From Dinghuibacter silviterrae (GTDB lineage: Bacteria > Bacteroidota > Bacteroidia > Chitinophagales > Chitinophagaceae): a stretch of 64,000 nt of DNA. Within the stretch, counting starts at the first letter, position 1; each line of letters starts with the position of its first letter. The DNA lies in NCBI RefSeq assembly GCF_004366355.1, contig NZ_SODV01000002.1, positions 2,210,768-2,274,767 on the forward strand, written 5' to 3'. Shown piece by piece: positions 53,053-60,299 of the stretch. The translations under genes and the position numbers were made by a program. A model generated the notes under the pieces. That model had not been told where the DNA came from. It did no database searches and saw only the letters and a list, made by a program, of their open reading frames with translations.

Positions 53053-54222
53053 ATGCGGTTTGTATTATTCATAATTTTTCTGTACCCGGCAATTATTTTT
53101 TGCCAGGTAAACCCAGTCAATTACAACCAGGTACACCTGCTGCATCCTAAGGATACCGTGCGCCTTCAGAGACTCCCCTTCGGCACCATCTCGGTTCTGG
53201 ACGGAAGGCTGTACCAGACCGATGAGGTTGGAACCTATGAGACGCGCAAAAAAACGGACTTCAGATATACGATCCCATTGCGCATGGATACGACGCCGGT
53301 CGCAGCAATGGAGCGGTATTTGAACCGGTGGTATGTCTCGGGAACCGGAGACCAGGCCTTGTGTGTCTACCTGAGAAAATACGTGCTTTTCGACGGTAAA
53401 GTGGCCCTGGGGGCGGATGTGTATCTGGAGAAAAACGGGCGCTACTACCAGATCCTTAGGGAAGACACAACATTCAGGCGGGATTGGAAGTATTATATAA
53501 GCGGTGGCGCCCTCGACGTTCTCATGGAAAGGGTACGTGCGATGGGAGGGCAGTCAGGCCATGAAGTATCCCTGAATGAAATCGAGCAACGCCGGGATGG
53601 ACTGGATTGGAATCTGCATGCCGATGCTGCAATCAATGGAGTCTATCCCTCCATACACGACTTTTTGATGGCAAAACCACAGGCCGTATCCGGCAAAGTC
53701 GACACCATTACAGGGCGGGACTATTCCTGGAGACCCCGCGTACCCAAAGTGTCCATGAGCCGGATACCCCAAGGTGATACGATCTATACCATTACCTTTC
53801 CCAGGGAGTCCCTGAAAAAACACCGGTGGCTGCGCCGGTGGCAACGTCAACCTTTGGCCATTGCGAGCCAGAACGGGGCGCTGTACCTTCGCTTCAAGAA
53901 AGGGGCTTTCCTGAAACTGACCAAAGAGGGAAGTACTTTTGTGGCAAACCCCTCTCCGAGCCTCATTTGGGCGTATTTACGGACCGTATTGGTTTTTCAG
54001 TCGGGATTGGTCTTGGGATCTGATACGTCCTACGATGTTTATTATCCCTCTACTCCGGTGGGAAGCGGCTTTTCCGGTGCTTTGCTTGGCCAGGTTGGCA
54101 GGGAAACCATGGAGAGCAAGGCAACGCAGGCAGGTCTCCTGGCACGTTACAGCGCCAACTCCGACCGCCACGGCTGGCATTATTACGTGGATATGGACCT
54201 GCAGACCGTGATTTGCTACTAA
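53053..54222 (+). CDS. Uncharacterised secreted protein downstream of the RHS gene
   Basis: A 389-residue protein, family not recognised. Signal peptide (MRFVLFIIFLYPAIIFC-Q). The rest is rich in aromatic and basic residues, with paired beta-strand-like segments (GRLYQTDEVGTYETRKKTDF, KVALGADVYLEKNGRYYQIL) and a C-terminal Gly/Ser part (SGFSGALLGQVGRE). No Cys-based lipobox with small -1 residue, so it is probably periplasmic rather than a lipoprotein. It begins 10 bases after the RHS stop, where an immunity gene often sits, but at 389 residues it is larger than usual immunity proteins. No assignment. Confidence 0.55.
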   Translation: MRFVLFIIFLYPAIIFCQVNPVNYNQVHLLHPKDTVRLQRLPFGTISVLDGRLYQTDEVGTYETRKKTDFRYTIPLRMDTTPVAAMERYLNRWYVSGTGDQALCVYLRKYVLFDGKVALGADVYLEKNGRYYQILREDTTFRRDWKYYISGGALDVLMERVRAMGGQSGHEVSLNEIEQRRDGLDWNLHADAAINGVYPSIHDFLMAKPQAVSGKVDTITGRDYSWRPRVPKVSMSRIPQGDTIYTITFPRESLKKHRWLRRWQRQPLAIASQNGALYLRFKKGAFLKLTKEGSTFVANPSPSLIWAYLRTVLVFQSGLVLGSDTSYDVYYPSTPVGSGFSGALLGQVGRETMESKATQAGLLARYSANSDRHGWHYYVDMDLQTVICY

Positions 54223-54301
54223 CCCCCTTGCTTTGCGTATATCTACGGTTGCATATTGATGCCTCTTCGCTTATTTTATCCCCCCACCAAAGTCAATTTT
54301 T

Positions 54302-54952
54302 ATGACAAAAGGCATCGATGTCTCCCATCTCAACGGCCAACCCGGCCACCACCCCATCGACTGGCAGCAGGTGGCCAAAGCGACGACGCCCCATGGGTCT
54401 GTAAAGTTCGCTTTTATCAAAGCCACGGAAGGGGTCGCCTTTGATGATCCCGCCACCGCCAGCAATGCCCAGGAAGCCAAGGCTGCCGGTGTCTCTTTTG
54501 GCTATTATCATTTTGCCCATCCGGCCACCTATTCGGCCTCGGATGAAGCAAGCCACTTTTACCGGCGCGTTACCGGTCTTACGACGCCCACCTTCACCTA
54601 TCCGTTTGCACTGGACCTCGAAACCAATTCCAATCCCAATACAAAGGCGAGCCTAAGCCCAGCCAACTACCTCGCCTGGGTGGAGCAATTCATGACCGTC
54701 TTTTTAGGCCATTTTGGCAAAGCGCCTGTTCCTGAGATCATCATTTATGGGGCACCGGACTTTTTGGATAGGAATTTGCCGGCGACGCATACCTTAGGTG
54801 AGCAATACAAACTCTGGGTTGCCCATGTCAATGTTGCCGTTCCGAGGTTGCCAAAGGGCTGGAGTGATTGGACCCTCTGGCAGTATTCATGGAATGAGAC
54901 CGTCACAGGTGTTGCCAATCCTACGCTGGATGCGGACCTGGCTAAAATATAG
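54302..54952 (+). CDS. GH25 lysozyme (muramidase) without signal peptide
   Basis: A 216-residue GH25 barrel of normal catalytic-domain length: GIDVSHLNGQ (catalytic Asp at 6), FIKATEG, FGYYHFAHP and ALDLET (acid Glu). GH25 enzymes cut the beta-1,4 bond between MurNAc and GlcNAc in peptidoglycan. The protein starts directly at the barrel with MTKGIDVSH and has no export signal, unlike most cell-wall hydrolases. Being placed 79 bases after an unknown secreted protein at the end of an RHS locus, it may be exported by another route or released by lysis. The bases above ATG give no clear promoter. Confidence 0.88.
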   Translation: MTKGIDVSHLNGQPGHHPIDWQQVAKATTPHGSVKFAFIKATEGVAFDDPATASNAQEAKAAGVSFGYYHFAHPATYSASDEASHFYRRVTGLTTPTFTYPFALDLETNSNPNTKASLSPANYLAWVEQFMTVFLGHFGKAPVPEIIIYGAPDFLDRNLPATHTLGEQYKLWVAHVNVAVPRLPKGWSDWTLWQYSWNETVTGVANPTLDADLAKI

Positions 54953-54987
54953 GAAGCCTCCCGATGCCCTTCCGGGAGGGAGGCTTC
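54953..54987. terminator. Hairpin terminator between GH25 and peptide genes
   Basis: GAAGCCTCCC (54953-54962) pairs perfectly with GGGAGGCTTC (54978-54987) over 10 bases, loop of 15 with an alternative inner pairing CTCCCG/CGGGAG. It starts at the stop of GH25 and lies 7 bases after the stop of the convergent peptide gene; the minus strand continues CTATATTTTA. Serves both sides. Confidence 0.8.
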
Positions 54988-54994
54988 AAAAAAC

Positions 54995-55177
54995 TTACAG
55001 GCAGGCCGTCGTTGTGCAATAGTATACGGTTTGCCCGTTCGCGCCATCCCGGCTGCAACAGGCCTGGTATTTGCCGCACGTTTCGGTGCCGCAGGACTCA
55101 CCGCCGCCAATACCGCCCTGCACCTTTTTCATTTCGTTTTTTGTAAGGACTTTGCCGAATTTGGTTTCGTTTTTCAT
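54995..55177 (-). CDS. GG-leader peptide precursor with six-cysteine core
   Basis: A 60-residue peptide. The first 22 residues (MKNETKFGKVLTKNEMKKVQ then Gly21-Gly22) are a classic double-glycine leader of the Bacteroidetes natural-product/bacteriocin precursor group (LTKNEMKxVxGG). The core after GG has six cysteines (29, 34, 40, 41, 54, 59), many Thr/Gly and ends YYCTTTACL. The length and Cys count suggest disulfides or, less likely, Cys-Thr thioether bridges. No peptidase-transporter, LanB/C or radical-SAM gene lies in the window. ATG 55177 is set by the leader; an upstream frame to 55276 runs into the neighbouring gene. It follows the multi-module enzyme gene by 22 bases on the same strand. 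Confidence 0.75.
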   Translation of the reverse strand: MKNETKFGKVLTKNEMKKVQGGIGGGESCGTETCGKYQACCSRDGANGQTVYYCTTTACL

Positions 55178-55199
55178 GTGTATATTTTTGAAAATTAAT

Positions 55200-58100
55200 T
55201 TACAATAATTTCGGCAAAGGAAGTATAACCCCCAATTTCCTATACCCCTCCGCATTAGGATGTAACCCATCCACAAACAAAGCCTCCTCTATCTTGCCGT
55301 CCGCGGAGAGCAAGTGCCTGCCCGGATCGATATAGGTGACACCGGGTATGCGCGAGATCTGTTGATTCAGGCGTGCGATCCGGGCTTCCATACCTCTCCT
55401 CGGCAAAATGCCCGCGAGTAAAATCGCCGCCCGTGGCTGACGCTCCCGGACCACACGCACCAGGTGGGTCAGCCCTGCGACGATCTCGTCGTCGGTATTG
55501 ACGGCCAGGTTGTTGGTCCCGATCATGATCAGGACGTTTTTGGCAGAATAGCCGTCCAGCTCCCCATGGAGTACCCGCCAGAGCACGTTCTCGATCCTGT
55601 CCCATCCAAACCCCAGGTTCCGTGCGTCCTGCGGCCAGGAGTCGCTGCCCCTGCTGACCGGTCCGGCAGGCATGCCTCCCCAATAATGGACGATGGAATT
55701 GCCCAGGATCACATCGACAGGCGGCGATGTTTTATTCAGTGCCAAAACCGCCTCGTGCCTGGACTGCCAATTATAGGAGGCGTCCCTGCTCTGTACGACC
55801 GGAACCAGGGTGGTGACGGTATCCACATCGGTAAGAACCACCGGTGGCCGCCGGTCCGGCAGCGCCGTGGCCAAAGTCAACCCGCTGATGCTAAGACCCC
55901 TCACGTGTCGTACGTAAAGACCGGACGCCGGTAAGGTGTATCCGAAAATCCTGTTTTCCGGATAGCCGTCTCCTCTTTCGGGCACCGGGGCGTGCGCCTG
56001 ACTGTCCGTGCCTCCGCCCGGGCCGTTGATCGTAATATCGTTTAGCCGGACGATGTCCACGGGTGCGCCGGGCAGACCGGTGATGGAGGAGGTCATGAGA
56101 CTGCGTGCCGTTGCCACGACATGGCTGATCGTCACATCCTGTAAGGTACCTTCCCCGCTGCGGTGACCCAACCGGATAAAGATCGGTGTCTGCACGTCGT
56201 CCATGCGGATGTTGGAGACATTCACGTCCTCCGTGGCGCCACCGTCCACTGTTTCTATGGCGATGCCCGCCAACACGGTTCTTTCGGCGGAGATGCCATA
56301 GAAGCGCCGTTTCCAATGCCGGATGGGATCCGAAGAAGCCGCCCGCACCGTGCAATCGCTGATGAATATATGCTGAAACCCGCCGCGGGACGCGGTCCCC
56401 AGCTTGATCGCGTTGCAGTTGCTGGCCAACCGGCAATGGCTGACACGGACATACGCGCAGGCCGTATCCGGCCTCTCGCTCTTCAGACAAAGCGCGTCGT
56501 CGTCGCTGTCGATGGTGCAATCGGATACCGTCACGTGCCGGCTGTCGATGTCCAGACCGTCATTGTTCCAGTTACAGTGGCTGTACACCTTGATGCCCTG
56601 GATCGCTACACTGTCGCAGCCGCTGTAATACTGTACCCAAAAGGGGGAATTCCGCAAGGTCACGTCTTTTATGCGCACGTCCCTACAGCGCACGAAGTAG
56701 ATCAGCCGGGGCCTCCCCGGTCCGTTGTCGCCTTTTTGAAAGACCGGGTCCCCACCCCGCCCGTCGATGGCGCCTTTGCCGGTGATCGCAACGCCCGTAG
56801 CGTTTTCGGCATAGATCAAAGCGGGCTGGGTGTAGTCTTCAAGGTGGGTGCTGCCAAGCAATACGGCGCCGGAGTCGAGGTGAAGTTCGACGTTGTCTTT
56901 TAAGAAAAGCGTACCAATGATATACTTACCGGGCGTGACCCGGACGACCCCGCCGCCCCGCAGGGCACAATTGTCGATCCACCGCTGGATCGCGGCAGTG
57001 GCGCCGGCTGCTGCCGGCTTCTCAAACCCAAACGCCACCTCATTCGCCCAGTGCGTCTTCCAATCCGGGTGAAACGCCCGCGCATTGACCTTGGAGACGC
57101 TGCGGTCCTTCGCCAGCTCCATACAGGCACCCGGTGCGCCGTTGTCGTTGACCCGGAAGGAAAGCTTGACCGTGCGTCCTTCCACCATCGCCTTGTGGAC
57201 GTCCGGGATCTCGGACCAGGGCAGGGCACATTCGGTGATGAGGGTGTTGCCTTCCCTGCGGATGACGAGCTTTCCGTCGCCGACCGGTCCTTCCCCGGGA
57301 GACTTTGGTTGGCGGGGAAAAAAATGCTTTCGGTTCAACCCCGGTTTCAGTAACCGCCAGATCTCCGTTCCGCCACCGTATTGCGGAGCCACAGGGTTGA
57401 GCGCGTATTCATAGTCGGTGCACTTATAACCCGTATAGCGAGGCATGGTCCCCGGCGGATTTGCCAGCATCCCGTCCTGTCCTATAGGCAGCGCGTTGAA
57501 CGCCAGCAGGACATTATCGAACATATACCCGAGCCCGGAGTTATCGGGTGTTACCGGGTTTTTCCGGTAGGTAAAATGCCGGACACCGGCGGGCCAGACC
57601 AAAGGCGTCAAGCGGTTCTGTTGGATCGGCCGGAGGGTCACGCCCGGAGGGAGGCGCAAACTGCCATACACGCGCGCCGTATCGAAGTCTTCTTTTACAA
57701 ATCCCTCGCGGCCGGACGCCGTATCGAAAAAGACCCCGCCCAGCTTTGCGGTATACCACCACCCGAAACTATGGAAGACCACCCGCACACGACCGGAAAG
57801 GTTGCATACCTCGTACACCCCATTCCACAATTTATCGATACGACGATCGAACAACAAGCGTCCCGTCGAATCAAAACATTCCATAGCAACCCCATACACC
57901 TTGATATTGGGCAGATAGAACGCCACCTGCATCGGCCGGGGCAGCACCAGGTCAACCCCAAAGGAATTGCTATGCTCTCCGTTTTCCCAATATCCATTGC
58001 CTTCCTTGGTCTCCAACGACCCTTGCATATCATAAGCCGTATCGGGATAAAAGAACGTGGAATCGGGTCTGTTCGCAAAGCGATACGTCCCCGGATGCGG

Positions 58101-60299
58101 CGTACTGTCCGCTACCTTGGCGGCAAAGTAAAAATAACGGTCATCATAAGCGAAATACCCGGTGGCAAAACCCCCTGAGCGTGTATCGAAATTTTTGAAG
58201 GGGTACCAGGCCGTTTCGGTAAGGCTAATCCCCCCCGAATCGCTGCTTCTGACTTGTTGGGGCAACACCCCCTCCCAGTCGTCCAGCCGTCCGTCTACAG
58301 TAATATGGCGACGGGTAATCAGGTTGACGTGCATATCCTCCTCGTGGCTGGCGACACCATCCACACCGCCGTCAAACCGGACGGAAAGATGATAGCGGTT
58401 ATCGGGTGAACTGCCGGGGACGTGCACCGGGATTATCCGTGCTTCGTGAGGCCGGAGCCGTATCCATGAATGAATGGCCAGCCCTTGTAACTCCACCGAT
58501 AACCGCCCTTGTACCGGCCGGTTGAGGACATTCCGCAACTGTAAAGACAAAACGGATGGCGGCCGCGCCGTCATATCCCGCGCGACGATCTCCACCGGTG
58601 AATAGCCCTCGATGCGGGCATTCCGCAACGCCGCGATCAGCCGGTCATGCGCACCCCTCAGGTAATAACCCTGGCTGTTCAGCGGTATCATGAGCTTGCC
58701 GTGCAAAGGGGGAATAATATTCCCATAGAAGTCGTACAACCGGAAGGAAGGCAAAGCGGGAATGGTCATTGTCCCGTGCGCGAGCTGTACGCCCCTGTAC
58801 AATACATGATCCCGTCCAAAGAGCTGCCCGATGTCCCCGCAGACGACAGCCGTCCCGTCGTCGGGGTCGTGACGATACCCGTCAAACAACATGACCCAAG
58901 GCAGGCCGCCCTTGAACAGCAATTCCTTAAAATCCCGCTCCCCTATGAAATGCTGCACAGCGCCCACCGCCGCCGCGGGGGACCATGTACACGCGGCGCT
59001 ATCAGAAGGGCCGCCGGTACGCATATACCCCGCATAAATCCCCATCGACCGGTCATACCCCGCCGACCGGTCTGTCGCCACGACCAGCCCGATCCGGTCA
59101 TCGGTATTCCCCACCCAGCTCTCGGTATCCCAGATCTTTACCCTCCCGTTGGGGGAACGCCGGTGGACCCATTCCGGGTAAAGGGCCGGTGACTCTATAC
59201 CCTGGTAGTGGATCGAGCAAAAGTCGAAAACCGGCAGGAAAGTCATTTTTCCATCGGCGAACAATTTGTCCCAGGCATTGGAGTTGGAATCGCCCCCACC
59301 GATCAACACCCGGGCGCCCTCCCTGCGGGCCAAAAGCACGGCATCGGCCATGGCGCGGTATATTTCCCGGTAGCGCGGTATGTCCGCCTGCCAGCCGGAG
59401 ATCGACATCCCTTCCCAGGGTTCGTTCCAAAGCGAGACGGCCGTGACGGGCCCCGCGGGCCAGCCCCATTGTATACAAAGCCGCCGGACAAATTCCCGGA
59501 AATCATGATCGGCGGAAGGCAGCCAGGCGAAGTCCTGTTTGGTCTTGAGCAATGCGCCGTTGCTGTCCAGGAACGGCCGGGAAATCCCGAGCGGCATGGG
59601 GGCCGTACCTGCACCAAACATCAGCAAAACGGTGATGTTTTTCGACCGGTATTCCGCCAGCCTCCGGCCGAGCGCCTTCATCAAAGAATCGTATGAAGGC
59701 GCCGTTGTCGGCGTATAATCGACGCTCATACGGATGGCCTGCACCCCCACACGGTGGAGGAATCCCGCCCCCATATCATCCAAAGACTGCTTCGGAAATT
59801 GCAGACGCCGGGCGTCAGCCCGGAACGTCCGCACCAGGCTCGTCACCAGCCGCCGTCCATAAGGTCCAAGGTCCATCACCAAGGCGTAGCCGCCGAACAA
59901 AGCAGGGATGAAAGGACAAACACCGACATCCACATAACCGCCCGCGGGCACATCGACAGACACGGTGGCAATGGAAGAATCCAACCCCACTACAGAGGGG
60001 CGCCAGATGTCGTTCAAGCGACCCCGGGTGCCGTATCGAATGACCGACAACCGCCCAACCCGCTGAAGACGTCCGCCTGTATGATTGACGACCCGTATAG
60101 TAACCCTGGGTTGCTCTCCCGGCCACAACACCCCCGCCGGAACCGACGATCGCACCATGAAGGCGTCATAGTCATAGTGTCTCCAACCAACCGACACCCC
60201 AAAAACCGTTTCATAGTTCACCCACTTCTCCGGTGGAACCATCTGTGCAAAACAGGCAACACGAAAAAATACCAGCAAACAAAGGCCAAGCCGCCTCAT
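55200..60299 (-). CDS. Multi-module secreted enzyme: clan-A glycosidase + CBM9-like + GH28-like + SGNH hydrolase
   Basis: A 1699-residue exported protein (signal MRRLGLCLLVFFRVACFA). Modules by motif: an N-terminal immunoglobulin-like region, then a clan-A TIM barrel (about 160-500) with acid/base in SLWNEPW (about 291) and nucleophile in IWDTESW (about 391); a CBM9/DOMON-like domain (about 665-1080, ITVDGRLDDWEG); a GH28-type right-handed beta-helix (about 1090-1500) with NNDGLDIDSRH and DSDDDALCLKS; and a C-terminal SGNH hydrolase (about 1525-1699) with GNSI, IGTNNLA and VDGLHPNAEGY (Ser, Asn, Asp-x-x-His). Canonical GH28 GHG and RIK motifs are replaced (SNCNAIKLGT). The set suggests attack on acetylated pectin-like chains. 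Overlaps the propeller gene stop at 60299 (TAATG). Confidence 0.8.
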   Translation of the reverse strand: MRRLGLCLLVFFRVACFAQMVPPEKWVNYETVFGVSVGWRHYDYDAFMVRSSVPAGVLWPGEQPRVTIRVVNHTGGRLQRVGRLSVIRYGTRGRLNDIWRPSVVGLDSSIATVSVDVPAGGYVDVGVCPFIPALFGGYALVMDLGPYGRRLVTSLVRTFRADARRLQFPKQSLDDMGAGFLHRVGVQAIRMSVDYTPTTAPSYDSLMKALGRRLAEYRSKNITVLLMFGAGTAPMPLGISRPFLDSNGALLKTKQDFAWLPSADHDFREFVRRLCIQWGWPAGPVTAVSLWNEPWEGMSISGWQADIPRYREIYRAMADAVLLARREGARVLIGGGDSNSNAWDKLFADGKMTFLPVFDFCSIHYQGIESPALYPEWVHRRSPNGRVKIWDTESWVGNTDDRIGLVVATDRSAGYDRSMGIYAGYMRTGGPSDSAACTWSPAAAVGAVQHFIGERDFKELLFKGGLPWVMLFDGYRHDPDDGTAVVCGDIGQLFGRDHVLYRGVQLAHGTMTIPALPSFRLYDFYGNIIPPLHGKLMIPLNSQGYYLRGAHDRLIAALRNARIEGYSPVEIVARDMTARPPSVLSLQLRNVLNRPVQGRLSVELQGLAIHSWIRLRPHEARIIPVHVPGSSPDNRYHLSVRFDGGVDGVASHEEDMHVNLITRRHITVDGRLDDWEGVLPQQVRSSDSGGISLTETAWYPFKNFDTRSGGFATGYFAYDDRYFYFAAKVADSTPHPGTYRFANRPDSTFFYPDTAYDMQGSLETKEGNGYWENGEHSNSFGVDLVLPRPMQVAFYLPNIKVYGVAMECFDSTGRLLFDRRIDKLWNGVYEVCNLSGRVRVVFHSFGWWYTAKLGGVFFDTASGREGFVKEDFDTARVYGSLRLPPGVTLRPIQQNRLTPLVWPAGVRHFTYRKNPVTPDNSGLGYMFDNVLLAFNALPIGQDGMLANPPGTMPRYTGYKCTDYEYALNPVAPQYGGGTEIWRLLKPGLNRKHFFPRQPKSPGEGPVGDGKLVIRREGNTLITECALPWSEIPDVHKAMVEGRTVKLSFRVNDNGAPGACMELAKDRSVSKVNARAFHPDWKTHWANEVAFGFEKPAAAGATAAIQRWIDNCALRGGGVVRVTPGKYIIGTLFLKDNVELHLDSGAVLLGSTHLEDYTQPALIYAENATGVAITGKGAIDGRGGDPVFQKGDNGPGRPRLIYFVRCRDVRIKDVTLRNSPFWVQYYSGCDSVAIQGIKVYSHCNWNNDGLDIDSRHVTVSDCTIDSDDDALCLKSERPDTACAYVRVSHCRLASNCNAIKLGTASRGGFQHIFISDCTVRAASSDPIRHWKRRFYGISAERTVLAGIAIETVDGGATEDVNVSNIRMDDVQTPIFIRLGHRSGEGTLQDVTISHVVATARSLMTSSITGLPGAPVDIVRLNDITINGPGGGTDSQAHAPVPERGDGYPENRIFGYTLPASGLYVRHVRGLSISGLTLATALPDRRPPVVLTDVDTVTTLVPVVQSRDASYNWQSRHEAVLALNKTSPPVDVILGNSIVHYWGGMPAGPVSRGSDSWPQDARNLGFGWDRIENVLWRVLHGELDGYSAKNVLIMIGTNNLAVNTDDEIVAGLTHLVRVVRERQPRAAILLAGILPRRGMEARIARLNQQISRIPGVTYIDPGRHLLSADGKIEEALFVDGLHPNAEGYRKLGVILPLPKLL

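Noticed and set aside
52255-54952. Prophage remnant suggested by a lysozyme beside unknown genes
   Set aside because: No integrase, capsid, tail, holin or attachment repeats were seen; RHS context explains the composition change better.
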